In this document: positions 5,585 through 13,327 of the stretch, piece by piece
Numbering within the stretch: position 1 is the stretch's first letter
Layout: each line of letters begins with the position of its first letter
Assembly: GCA_005888335.1 (NCBI GenBank)
Contig: VAWY01000212.1
Location: forward strand, 1 to 13,788
DNA length: 13,788 bases
DNA from: Actinomycetota bacterium
GTDB taxonomy: Bacteria; Actinomycetota; Thermoleophilia; Solirubrobacterales; Solirubrobacteraceae
Reading direction: 5' to 3'
Notes under the pieces: generated by a model
Database searches by the model: none
What the model was told of the DNA's origin: nothing
What the model saw: only the letters and a program-made list of their open reading frames with translations
Made by a program: the position numbers and the translations under genes

Positions 5585-6226
5585 ATGGCAACGACGCCCG
5601 ACGACCTCCTGGCCCGCGCGAAGCGCCTGCACGACCCGGCCGCCGCGCTCGACGCCGTGCGCGAGCTGCGCGTGCGGCTCGACCGCCTCGAGGCCATCCA
5701 CGTCGAGAACGGGCTGCGCGCCGGCTGGCGCTGGCGCGACGTCGCCGCCGCGCTGAACTTGTCAAAGCAGGCCGTGCACCGCCGCTACGCCAAGGCGATG
5801 CGCGAGCGCCTGGACACGGCAGACTCCGGCGCGCCCGTGCGGCTCGCGCTGCGGTTCGCCCGCCAGGAGGCGGACGCCGCGGGCTGTCGCGCGGTCGGGA
5901 CGCACCACGTGCTGCTCGGGCTCACGCGGCTGGAGGGCTCGCCGGTGGCCGAGCGGCTGGCCGCGGCCGGCGCGCGCGCGGACCTGGCGCGCGCCGCGCT
6001 CGCGCAGCTCGGGCCCGACGTCGAGGCGACCGGCGCGGCCGGCCCCAACGGCCGGCTCCCGCTCACGCCCGCGTGCCGAGCCGCGCTGCAGCGCGCCGTC
6101 GAGCGCGGCGCCGAGCCGCCCACGCCCGAGGACCTCCTCGCCGCCCTCCTCGAGGACCCCGCCTCCGGGGCCATGCGGGTCCTCGCCCGCCTGGGCATCG
6201 ACCGCGCCGCCCTGAAGCGCGCCTAG
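5585..6226 (+). CDS. Helix-turn-helix protein fused to a Clp-N (ClpA/ClpC N-terminal type) domain
   Basis: 213 residues. Residues 1-44 look like a charged coiled helix (ALDAVRELRVRLDRLEAIHVENG). Residues 45-70 form a helix-turn-helix (GWRWRDVAAALNLSKQAVHRRYAKAM). The rest resembles the double four-helix repeat of the Clp N-domain: repeat 1 at about 87-139 (ALRFARQEADAAGCRAVGTHHVLLGLTRLEGSPVAERL) and repeat 2 at about 159-213 (LTPACRAALQRAVERG, then PEDLLAALLEDPASGAMRVLARLGID). There is no AAA+ ATPase module, so it is not an unfoldase. A DNA-binding protein that uses the Clp-N fold to sense a substrate or to dock ClpC/ClpP partners is a reasonable inference. The ATG is preceded directly by GAGG with no normal spacing, and a 34-bp palindrome ends at it, so initiation is unusual or autoregulated. 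Its stop shares CTAG with the mreB stop. Confidence 0.85.
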   Translation: MATTPDDLLARAKRLHDPAAALDAVRELRVRLDRLEAIHVENGLRAGWRWRDVAAALNLSKQAVHRRYAKAMRERLDTADSGAPVRLALRFARQEADAAGCRAVGTHHVLLGLTRLEGSPVAERLAAAGARADLARAALAQLGPDVEATGAAGPNGRLPLTPACRAALQRAVERGAEPPTPEDLLAALLEDPASGAMRVLARLGIDRAALKRA

Positions 6227-7254
6227 CGCCTCGCGCGCGCCCGCCGGCCGACCCGCTGTGCGGCGCGCAGCGTCTCGAACTCCTCGAGCGCGTGCCCCGC
6301 GCCGACCGCCACGCACGTCAACGGCGACTCGGCCAGGTAGACGTCCATGCCCGTCTCCTCGTGCAGCCGGTCGTCGAAGCCGCGCAACAGCGAGCCGCCG
6401 CCGGCGAGCATGATCCCGCGCTGCGAGATGTCGGCGGCGAGCTCGGGCGGCGTCTCCTCGAGCGTCTCCTTGACCGCCTCGATGATCGCCTCGAGCGGCT
6501 CCTCGAGCACCACGCGGATCTCATGGCTGGTCAGCAGCAGGTTCTTGGGCAGCCCGCTGACGAGGTCGCGCCCGCGCACCTCGGCCTGCAGCTCCTCCGG
6601 CAGGGCGATCGCCGAGCCGAGCTGGAACTTCAGCTCCTCGGCGGTCGGCTGGCCGATGGCGATGTTGTGACGCCGGCGCAGGTGGGCGATGATCGCGTCG
6701 TCGAACTCGTAGCCGCCGACGCGCACCGAGCGCGAGACGACCATCCCCCCGAGCGAGATGACCGCGACCTCGCTCGTCCCGCCGCCGATGTCGACGACCA
6801 TCGAGCCCTTCGCGGCGTCGACCGGCAGCCCGGCGCCGATCGCCGCGGCCATCGGCTCCTCGATGAGCGCCACCTGACGGGCGCCCGCCGACAGGCAGGC
6901 CTCCTCGACCGCGCGCTGCTCGACGCCGGTGATCCCCGACGGCGCGCACATGACCACGCGCGGCCGCCCGAAGCGCCGCTGGTGGGCGCGGCGCAGGAAG
7001 TAGCGCAGCATCTGCTCGGTCACCGCGAAGTCGGCGATCACGCCGTGGCGCAGCGGCCGCACCGCCGAGATCGTCGCCGGCGTGCGGCCGATCATCCGCT
7101 GCGCGTCGCGCCCCACGGCGTGCACGTCGCCGTTGACCGTGTCCACCGCGATGACCGACGGCTCGGACAGCACGATGCCGTTCCCGCGCACGTACACCAG
7201 CGTGTTCGCGGTGCCCAGATCGATCGCCACATCACGCCCGTCGCCCAGAGCCAT
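6223..7254 (-). CDS. mreB: Rod shape-determining protein MreB
   Basis: 343 residues, full length for the family. MreB is a bacterial actin that polymerises on the inner face of the membrane and guides lateral wall synthesis. The actin-type ATP site is complete. Phosphate-1 loop DLGTANT is at 12-18, the segment LIEEPMAAAIGAGL at 130-143, phosphate-2 loop DIGGGTSE at 155-162 and the adenosine loop LAGGGSLLRG at 283-292. The C-terminus is a short basic tail (GRRARARR). The ATG at 7254 begins the usual MreB N-terminus. No ribosome site is visible, and a TAGGCT -10-like element (7267-7262) ends 7 nt before the ATG, suggesting a leaderless message. No mreC, mreD, rodA or class B penicillin-binding protein gene is in the window, so this is an orphan copy here. 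It overlaps the convergent Clp-N gene by 4 bp and diverges from the acyl-CoA dehydrogenase. A role as an mreB paralogue cannot be excluded. Confidence 0.96.
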   Translation of the reverse strand: MALGDGRDVAIDLGTANTLVYVRGNGIVLSEPSVIAVDTVNGDVHAVGRDAQRMIGRTPATISAVRPLRHGVIADFAVTEQMLRYFLRRAHQRRFGRPRVVMCAPSGITGVEQRAVEEACLSAGARQVALIEEPMAAAIGAGLPVDAAKGSMVVDIGGGTSEVAVISLGGMVVSRSVRVGGYEFDDAIIAHLRRRHNIAIGQPTAEELKFQLGSAIALPEELQAEVRGRDLVSGLPKNLLLTSHEIRVVLEEPLEAIIEAVKETLEETPPELAADISQRGIMLAGGGSLLRGFDDRLHEETGMDVYLAESPLTCVAVGAGHALEEFETLRAAQRVGRRARARR

Positions 7255-7278
7255 GCCCAGGAGCCTACGATCCCCCGC
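7255..7278. promoter_or_regulatory. 24-bp divergent gap with overlapping -10-like elements
   Basis: TACGAT (7266-7271, +) ends 7 nt before the acyl-CoA dehydrogenase ATG, and TAGGCT (7267-7262, -) ends 7 nt before the mreB ATG. The two share bases 7266-7267. Neither has a convincing -35, and any -35 would lie inside the opposite gene. If both work, they should compete for polymerase. Confidence 0.42.
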
Positions 7279-9024
7279 ATGGAGGCAGCGACCACCACGC
7301 AGCCGACGCCCCCCAAGCACGGCGTCGCGTCGTTCGCCAAGGCGTTGTTCCTCGGGGAGATCCACGAGGACCTCGTCTTCCCGTTCCCGAAGCCCGACGA
7401 GGAGGAGCAGGACCGGATCCGCGCGCTCGTCGCCCAGGCCCGGGAGTTCAAGGCCGGCTACGACCCCAGGGCGGCGGAGGAGGCGCGCTGGATCGGCGAC
7501 GACACCATCGCCGAGCTGGGCGAGCGCGGCCTGCTCGGGCTGTACGTGCCGACGCAGTACGGCGGCCAGGGACTCACACAGACCGGCTACTGCCGCGTCA
7601 GCGAGGAGTTCGCGCAGATCGACGCGACGCTCAGCGTGATCATGGGCGTCCACCAGTCGATCGGGATGAAGGGCATCGTGCTCTTCGGGACCGACGAGCA
7701 GAAGGAGCGCTTCCTCCCGGACCTGGCCAGCGGCCGCAAGCTCGCCGCGTTCGCGCTGACCGAGCCCGAGGCCGGCTCGGACGCCTACCACCTGCGCTCG
7801 CGCGCGGTGCGCCAGGCCGACGGCTCGTGGCTGCTCAACGGCGAGAAGCGCTACATCGGCAACGGGTCGAAGGCGGGCGTCCTCGTGACCTTCGCGCGCA
7901 CCGACGACGACGGCCACATCGCGCTGATCCTCGAGCCCGACATGAAGGGCTTCGAGGTCGGCGAGCGCTTCGACACGATGGGGCTGCGGGCCAACGACCT
8001 GCGCCGCCTGTACTTCCACGACGTGCGGGTCCCGCCCGAGAACGTCCTGGGCGAGCCGGGCGAGGGCTTCCGGATCGCCATGCAGATCCTCAACAGCGGG
8101 CGCCTCTCGTTGGGCACCGGGTCGGTCGGCGCGGCGAAGTGGCTGCTCGACCACGTCATCCCGCACGTCCGCGAGCGCCGCCAGTTCGGCCAGCCGCTGG
8201 CCGACTTCGAGCTCGTGGAGGAGAAGATCGGCTGGATGGTCGCCTTCACCTTCGGGCTGGAGTCGATGGCGTACCTGACGACCGGCCTGGTCGACAACGG
8301 CATCCCCGACTACTCGCTCGAGTCGGCGATCTGCAAGGTCTCGGGGACCGAGTTCACCTGGTACGCCGCCAACCGCGCGCTCCAGCTCGCCGGCGGCGAG
8401 GGCTACATGCGCACGGCGCCCTACGAGAAGCTGCTGCGCGACATCCGGATCTTCCCGATCTTCGAGGGCGCCAACGACGTCATGCGCGCGTTCATCGCGC
8501 TGTCGGGGATCAAGCCGCTCGGCGAGGAGCTGTCCGAGCTCGGCGACATCGGCCTCGGCGACCCCATCGGCTCGATCGGCGTGCTCGCCGGCGCCGTCGT
8601 GGACCGGCTCGGCCGCCGGCTGCGCCCCGATCGCGTGACGCGCGCGCACGAGGCGCTGTCGTCGCTGGCCGCGCCGCTGACCGGCCAGGTCCAGCGCCTG
8701 CGCTCGATCTCCGAGGGGCTGCTGCGCCGGCACCGCCGCGACATCGTCAGGCGCCAGTTCCAGCAGAAGCGCCTGGCGGACGCGGTGGCCGACATCTACG
8801 GCCAGGTCGCGACGCTGTCGCGCGTGACGGCGATCCTCGAGGACCAGGGCGTCGAGCCCTCCGGGCAGGAGCGCTACATCGCCGAGACGTTCTGCACGCG
8901 CGCGGCGCGGCGCGTCGAGCGCAACCTCAACCAGATCGAGACCAACGACGACGAGCGCACCACCGCGATCGCCAAGCTCGCCTACAAGCGCGGCGCCTAC
9001 GGCTACGCGTTCTTCGACGATTGA
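7279..9024 (+). CDS. Acyl-CoA dehydrogenase, very-long-chain (VLCAD/ACAD9) type
   Basis: 581 residues. It is an FAD enzyme that oxidises acyl-CoA to trans-2-enoyl-CoA, the first step of beta-oxidation. The N-terminal helical domain (about 30-150) leads into the flavin signature FALTEPEAGSDA (158-169). The middle beta domain follows (NGEKRYIGNGSKAGVLVTFART and MGLRANDLRRLYFHDVRVPPENVLGE), then the second signature with QLAGGEGYMRTAPYEKLLRD. The segment IFPIFEGAND places the catalytic base at Glu396, the position used by VLCAD. Beyond this domain a ~180-residue helical C-terminal extension is rich in Arg and Leu. The extension and the overall length separate it from ~380-residue short/medium-chain enzymes and match VLCAD/ACAD9, in which that part forms an extra domain linked to membrane contact. 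The ATG follows a TACGAT element by 7 nt with no ribosome site. The substrate length is inferred from family resemblance only. Confidence 0.93.
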   Translation: MEAATTTQPTPPKHGVASFAKALFLGEIHEDLVFPFPKPDEEEQDRIRALVAQAREFKAGYDPRAAEEARWIGDDTIAELGERGLLGLYVPTQYGGQGLTQTGYCRVSEEFAQIDATLSVIMGVHQSIGMKGIVLFGTDEQKERFLPDLASGRKLAAFALTEPEAGSDAYHLRSRAVRQADGSWLLNGEKRYIGNGSKAGVLVTFARTDDDGHIALILEPDMKGFEVGERFDTMGLRANDLRRLYFHDVRVPPENVLGEPGEGFRIAMQILNSGRLSLGTGSVGAAKWLLDHVIPHVRERRQFGQPLADFELVEEKIGWMVAFTFGLESMAYLTTGLVDNGIPDYSLESAICKVSGTEFTWYAANRALQLAGGEGYMRTAPYEKLLRDIRIFPIFEGANDVMRAFIALSGIKPLGEELSELGDIGLGDPIGSIGVLAGAVVDRLGRRLRPDRVTRAHEALSSLAAPLTGQVQRLRSISEGLLRRHRRDIVRRQFQQKRLADAVADIYGQVATLSRVTAILEDQGVEPSGQERYIAETFCTRAARRVERNLNQIETNDDERTTAIAKLAYKRGAYGYAFFDD

Positions 9025-9066
9025 GTCGTTAACGCGGCGATCAGCTTCGCGCGCCACCCTTGCCGC

Positions 9067-10380
9067 GTGCGGGCGCGTGAGCGGCTTGACCTTCTCCTGC
9101 TCCTGATCATCGGCGCGGGAGCGCTACTGCGGGTGCTGGCGGCGACCGGCCACTCCGCGCACGTCTCCACCGACCAGCGCGCGTACTCGCTGCTCGCGCT
9201 GGGACTCTCCGAGCACGGGCGCTACGCGGCGAGCGGGCTCGCGGGTGCCTTCCACTGGCCGCCCGGCGCGCCGTTCCTCTTCGCGCTCGCGAACCTCGCC
9301 GCGCCGGCGCGCGCGGCCGTCGCGCGGCCCGAGGTGCCCGCGGCGTACGTCGCGCAGGTCGTGGTGGGGACCGCGACCGTGCCCGCCGCCGCGCTCGTCG
9401 CGCGCTCGGTCGCCGGACGGGCGGCGGCGCTGATCGCCGCGGCGGTCGTGGCGCTCTACCCCCCGCTGGTGGCCAGCGCCGGCGAGCTGCTCAGCGAGCC
9501 GCTCGGGGCTCTGCTCCTGACGCTCGCGGTCGGCGCCCTGGCCTGGGGCCTGCGCCGGGGGACGGCCGCGGCGCTGGCGCCGTGCGGCGCGCTGCTCGGC
9601 CTCGCGGCGCTGACGCGCGCCGATCAGCTGCTGGCGCCGGCGGTCATGGCCGCTGTCGTCTTCGCGTGCGCGCGCGCGAGCCGCGGCGCACGGCGCGCGC
9701 TTGCCGCCGCGGGCGTCGTCGTGGCGGCGGCCGCCATGACCGTCGCGCCGTGGATCGCCTTCGTGGCGACCCAGACGCACTCGCTCGTACCGGTGAGCAC
9801 CGGCGGCGGCGCGAACCTGTTCATCGGGACGTACCTGCCCGGCCACGGGACGATCTTCGGGCTCAAGCACGCGTTCGGGCCGGTGCTGCGCGCGCACGTG
9901 CCGGCGCTGCGCGGCGTGCCGGACTTCCGGCTGCCCGAGGAGACGATCGTGCGCTACGTCGCGGGCGATCACCGCGGGCGTGGCGAGGACGCGTACCTGC
10001 GCGCCCGCGCGCTGCGCAACGCGGCGCGCTTCGCCGGTCACCGCCCCGGCGCCTTCGCCGGCATGCTCGCCGCGAAGGCGGGACGGCTGTGGCTCGACTA
10101 CACCCACGGCTCGCTGCATCGCTCGCAGCCGCTGGCCCGGGTCGGGCACGTCGCGCTGGTCGCGCTCGCGCTGCTCGGGCTGGCGGCCGGGCTGTTCCGC
10201 CGGCGCGCGCCGGCGCTGGTCGCCGTCGCGGCGCTGCTCGCGCTGGCGACGGTGGTCAACGCCGTGCTCGTCTCCGAGCCGCGGCACCTGCTCCCGCTGC
10301 TGCCGCTGCTCTTCGCCGGCGGCGCGGCGGGCGGCGTCCTGGCCTTCGACCGGCGACCGGCCGGGGTGGTCACGGCATGA
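9067..10380 (+). CDS. GT-C fold membrane glycosyltransferase (GT39/ArnT-PMT_2-like), first of three
   Basis: 437 residues from GTG 9067. No ribosome site is evident, but later in-frame starts would remove the first membrane helix. The layout is that of lipid-linked-sugar-dependent glycosyltransferases. There is an N-terminal membrane helix (8-27), then the first extracytoplasmic loop with the acidic position D36 (STDQRAYSLLALGLSEHGRY) and the HWPPGAPFLFAL motif (63-74). A helix loop SAGELLSEPLGALLLT and many hydrophobic segments follow. APWIAFVATQTHSLVPVST (from residue 227) matches a segment in the next gene, so the two are paralogues. Such enzymes use polyprenyl-phosphate sugars to modify lipids, glycans or proteins outside the membrane; the acceptor here is unknown. 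The stop overlaps the next start (ATGA, 10377-10380). The 42-bp gap to the acyl-CoA dehydrogenase holds no clear terminator or promoter. Confidence 0.8.
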   Translation: MRARERLDLLLLLIIGAGALLRVLAATGHSAHVSTDQRAYSLLALGLSEHGRYAASGLAGAFHWPPGAPFLFALANLAAPARAAVARPEVPAAYVAQVVVGTATVPAAALVARSVAGRAAALIAAAVVALYPPLVASAGELLSEPLGALLLTLAVGALAWGLRRGTAAALAPCGALLGLAALTRADQLLAPAVMAAVVFACARASRGARRALAAAGVVVAAAAMTVAPWIAFVATQTHSLVPVSTGGGANLFIGTYLPGHGTIFGLKHAFGPVLRAHVPALRGVPDFRLPEETIVRYVAGDHRGRGEDAYLRARALRNAARFAGHRPGAFAGMLAAKAGRLWLDYTHGSLHRSQPLARVGHVALVALALLGLAAGLFRRRAPALVAVAALLALATVVNAVLVSEPRHLLPLLPLLFAGGAAGGVLAFDRRPAGVVTA

Positions 10381-11642
10381 GCGCGGCGCTCGCCGGGCTC
10401 CTCGCCCTGGCCGTCCGTGTCGCGGTCATCGTCGCGACGCCCGGCTACCGGCCTCGCCACGACGACGCGTCGTACGTCCGGGTCGCGCACTCGCTGCTCG
10501 CGCTCGGCCGCTACCCCGGCCACCACCTCCCCGGCGGCGGCTGGCAGCAGAGCGCGTACCGCCCGCCCGGCTGGCCGGTCGCGCTCGCGGCCGTGTGGCA
10601 CCTGGTGGGCGTGGACGACCTGCTCGCCGCGCGGGCGCTCGCCGCGGTCCTCGGCGCCGCAGCGGTCGTGCTGACGGCGACGCTGGCCGGCCGCCTCTTC
10701 GGGCCGCGCGCGGCGGTGGCGACCGGCGTGCTCGCCGCCCTCTCGCCGCTCGCCGTCGCCGTCGACGCGTCGCTGGAGTCCGAGGCGCTGTTCACGTGCC
10801 TCGTCGTGGCGAGCGCCTGCACCGCGCTCGCGGCGCGCAGCTCCGGGCGCCGGTGGGCGGCAGCCGGCGCCGGGCTGCTCGCCGGCCTCGCCGCGCTGAC
10901 GCGGCTCAACGGGCTCGTGCTCGTCCCGATCGTGGCGGCGCTCGCGCTGCCGCCGACACTGCCGTGGCGCCGGCGCGTCGTGCACATCGCGGTGCCGGTG
11001 GTCGTGGCAGCGCTGCTGATCGCGCCCTGGACGCTGCGCAACGCGACCCAGCTGCACGCGTTCGTCCCGGTGAGCACCGAGACGGGCAACACGCTGGCCG
11101 GCGTCTACAACCACGCGTCGCTGCGCCACGGCGCACGCTGGCTGCTGCCGGCGCACACCGGCGCCTACCGCGCGATCTACCGCCGCTACGGGGCCGGCGC
11201 CAAGGCCGACGGGGCGCTGACCGGCGCGGTCGTGCGCTGGGTCGCGCGTCATCCCGCCTACCCGGCGCGCGTGCTCGTCGACAACAGCGCGCGGCTGCTC
11301 GGGCTGACCGGCCCGGCGTGGGCCGCGTTCAGCCTGCGCACGATGAGCCTCGGCAAGGCCGGGGCCGCGCTGGTCTGGGCGGGCGTGCTCGCCGTGACGC
11401 TGCTCGCCCTGGCCGGCGCGCGCGCGGCTCGCGGTCGCGGGGCGCCGCGCACGGTCTGGCTCATGCTCGCCGCGCTGTTCGTGCCGGTCGCGCTCGTCAA
11501 CGGCGAGCTGCGCCTCGGCGCTCCGGCGCAGGCGCTGCTGCTGCCGCTGGCCGGCCTTGCCGTCGCCACCGCGGTCGAGCGAGCCGGCGGGCTGCTTCGC
11601 CGCGGCCGTTCAGGTGCGCTTCAGATGGGAGATGGAGCATGA
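10377..11642 (+). CDS. GT-C fold membrane glycosyltransferase (GT39/ArnT-PMT_2-like), second of three
   Basis: 421 residues. The ATG at 10377 overlaps the previous TGA (ATGA). It opens with a membrane helix (3-20), then the extracytoplasmic loop with the acidic pair D29-D30 (RHDDASYVRVAHSLLALGRYPG) and the YRPPGWPVALA motif (61-71), both diagnostic of the ArnT/PMT_2 group. A conserved acidic loop (VDASLESEALFTCLV) and repeated hydrophobic segments follow. APWTLRNATQLHAFVPVST (from residue 216) parallels the first enzyme, and 'loop plus VYN' follows at the same place, so this is probably a duplicated gene with changed donor or acceptor. The long reading frame open upstream of 10377 is only an overlap shadow of the first gene. 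The C-terminus is hydrophobic with a short basic tail, and the stop overlaps the third gene's ATG. Substrates are unknown. Confidence 0.82.
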   Translation: MSAALAGLLALAVRVAVIVATPGYRPRHDDASYVRVAHSLLALGRYPGHHLPGGGWQQSAYRPPGWPVALAAVWHLVGVDDLLAARALAAVLGAAAVVLTATLAGRLFGPRAAVATGVLAALSPLAVAVDASLESEALFTCLVVASACTALAARSSGRRWAAAGAGLLAGLAALTRLNGLVLVPIVAALALPPTLPWRRRVVHIAVPVVVAALLIAPWTLRNATQLHAFVPVSTETGNTLAGVYNHASLRHGARWLLPAHTGAYRAIYRRYGAGAKADGALTGAVVRWVARHPAYPARVLVDNSARLLGLTGPAWAAFSLRTMSLGKAGAALVWAGVLAVTLLALAGARAARGRGAPRTVWLMLAALFVPVALVNGELRLGAPAQALLLPLAGLAVATAVERAGGLLRRGRSGALQMGDGA

Positions 11643-13261
11643 CGCGCCCAATGTCCGCCACCGCGGTCCCGCCAGTCGCCGCGCGCATGTTGCGCCGGCC
11701 TCGTCTCCCCTCGGGTCGAGCCGTGCTGCGCGTGCTCGCCGCGGCGGCGTGCCCGGCCGCCGTTCTCGCGCTCGCCGGCTTCGCCGCCTTCGAGCGCGGG
11801 ACGAACGCGCTCGGCGCGCGGCTGTGGGTCGACGAGGGGATCTCCATCGGGATCGCCCAGCACCCGCTCGCCGACCTCCCCGCGCTCTTGCGCCGCGACG
11901 GCTCGCCGCCCGTCTACTACGCGCTGCTGCATTGGTGGATCGGCTTGTTCGGCGCCTCGCCGGCGAGCACCCACGCGCTGTCGGTGCTCTTCGCCGTGCT
12001 CGCCGTCCCCGCGTGCGCGTGGGCGGCGTGGAGCACATTCGGGCCGCGCGCCGGCGTGCTCGCCGCCTCGCTGGCCGCGTTCGCCCCGCTCGTCGGCGAG
12101 TACGCCGACGAGACGCGGATGTACACGCTCGCCTTCCTGCTCGCCGCGCTGGCCACCGGCGCGTTCCTGCGAGCCTTCGTCGGCGGCAGCCGCTGGTGGG
12201 CGGCCGGGTTCGGCGCGCTGGCCGCGCTGCTGGCGCTGACGCACGGCTGGGGCGTCTTCTACGCGGCGGGCGCCGCGTGCGCGCTGTTCGTGACGCTCGT
12301 CGTGGGCCCACGGCGACGGCAGACGGTCGTCAACGCCCTGATCGCCGTGGCCGTCGGCGCCGTGCTGTTCGCCCCCTGGGTGCCGACGCTGCTGTTCCAG
12401 GTCGCGCACACCGGCGCACCCTGGTCGCACACGCCCGACCCGAGGTCGCTGACGCGGGCGGGCTCGCGGATGCTCGGCGGCCGGCCCGCCGAGACGGTGC
12501 TGCTCGTGGTCGCGATCGGCGGGCTTCTCGCCTCGGCGCGCCGAGCCTCGGGGGCGCGCCTGGGGCTCGCGTGCATCGGGATCATCGCCGTCGTCACCGT
12601 CCTCGCCGGCTACGAGGCCTCCCGGCTCGATCAGCCGGTGTGGGCGCTGCGCTACCTCGCGCTGCCGCTCGCCCCGTTCGTCGTGGCGATCGGCGCGGGC
12701 CTGGACCGCGCCGGGCCGGTCGGCCTGATCGCCGTCGTGGCGGTCTGCGCCCTGTTCTGGGTGGGCAAGCCGTCGGCGGCAGCGCTCGAAGACAAGAGCA
12801 ACGTGGCGGAGCTCGCCGTGGCCATGCGCGGCGAGCTGCCTCCGGGGACGCTCGTCGCCTCGCCGCAGCCCGAGCAGGTGCCCGTGCTCGACTACTACCT
12901 GCCGGGCCGGCTGCGCTACGTCACGCCACTTGGCGTGCCGCGCGACGACCGGGCCGTCGACTGGACCGACGCACTGCGGCGCCTGCGCGCCTCACGCGTC
13001 CGCACGACGCTCGCGCCGGCGGTGCGCCGACTGCGCCCGGGCGCTCGCGTCCTGCTCGTGGCGCCGCGCTTCGGGCACCCCGACTCGCCGTGGACGCGGA
13101 CGATCGCCCACCGCGAGCGGCACTGGCTGCACTGGCTCGAGCGCAACCGGCGCCTCGTCGAGCTGGGCGCGTACGTCCCGACGCGCTACGCCTCGCGCGC
13201 GACCGTCGCCGGCGTGCTCTTCGAGCGCAAGCTGCACGCCAAGCACTCGCTGACGACGTAG
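11639..13261 (+). CDS. GT-C fold membrane glycosyltransferase (GT39-like) with long soluble C-terminus, third of three
   Basis: 540 residues. The ATG at 11639 overlaps the preceding TGA (ATGA), with purine-rich GGGAGATGGAGC just upstream as ribosome site. After a ~25-residue cytoplasmic lead and one membrane helix (about 30-50), the first outer loop has the catalytic-type motif RLWVDEGISI (D65-E66). RRDGSPPVYYALLHWWIGLFG (86-105) and YADETRMYTLAFLLAAL follow, a layout typical of PMT_2/ArnT-like and mannosyltransferase-like enzymes. About ten membrane segments reach to roughly residue 385. The last ~155 residues are soluble and Arg-rich (VASPQPEQVPVLDYYLPGRL, then APRFGHPDSPWTRTIAHRERHWLHWLERNRRLVELG), probably an extracytoplasmic domain, as this family often carries one. 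It is more distant from the first two genes than they are from each other. It ends the operon, with a strong hairpin 9 bp after the stop. Confidence 0.85.
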   Translation: MTRPMSATAVPPVAARMLRRPRLPSGRAVLRVLAAAACPAAVLALAGFAAFERGTNALGARLWVDEGISIGIAQHPLADLPALLRRDGSPPVYYALLHWWIGLFGASPASTHALSVLFAVLAVPACAWAAWSTFGPRAGVLAASLAAFAPLVGEYADETRMYTLAFLLAALATGAFLRAFVGGSRWWAAGFGALAALLALTHGWGVFYAAGAACALFVTLVVGPRRRQTVVNALIAVAVGAVLFAPWVPTLLFQVAHTGAPWSHTPDPRSLTRAGSRMLGGRPAETVLLVVAIGGLLASARRASGARLGLACIGIIAVVTVLAGYEASRLDQPVWALRYLALPLAPFVVAIGAGLDRAGPVGLIAVVAVCALFWVGKPSAAALEDKSNVAELAVAMRGELPPGTLVASPQPEQVPVLDYYLPGRLRYVTPLGVPRDDRAVDWTDALRRLRASRVRTTLAPAVRRLRPGARVLLVAPRFGHPDSPWTRTIAHRERHWLHWLERNRRLVELGAYVPTRYASRATVAGVLFERKLHAKHSLTT

Positions 13262-13269
13262 GAAGATAG

Positions 13270-13301
13270 ACGGAGGGCCGCCCAGCGGGGCGGCCCTCCG
13301 T
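13270..13301. terminator. Strong bidirectional hairpin ending the glycosyltransferase operon
   Basis: ACGGAGGGCCGCCC (13270-13283) and GGGCGGCCCTCCGT (13288-13301) form a perfect 14-bp stem around a 4-nt AGCG loop. It begins 9 bp after the stop at 13261 and ends 27 bp before the convergent stop at 13328, so it can serve both strands. No T-run follows it. Confidence 0.82.
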
Positions 13302-13327
13302 ACCTGCGGTGGTGGGTGGTCTGGCGG

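Noticed and set aside
7255..9057. Minus-strand open frame upstream of and in frame with mreB (944 codons in total), antisense to the acyl-CoA dehydrogenase
   Set aside because: It is the complement of a strongly conserved enzyme in very GC-rich DNA, where stops are rare in shadow frames. Its translation is Arg/Ala/Asp-rich with no domain, and MreB begins naturally at 7254.
9025..9066. A separate promoter or terminator between the acyl-CoA dehydrogenase and the glycosyltransferases
   Set aside because: The 42 bp show no stable hairpin and no convincing -35/-10 pair, so I leave open whether the operon is read through from upstream.
9980..11638. Long upstream open extension of the third glycosyltransferase frame
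   Set aside because: It is antiphase shadow of the first two glycosyltransferases, with Arg/Pro-rich nonsense. The family N-terminus starts at 11639 with an ATGA overlap.
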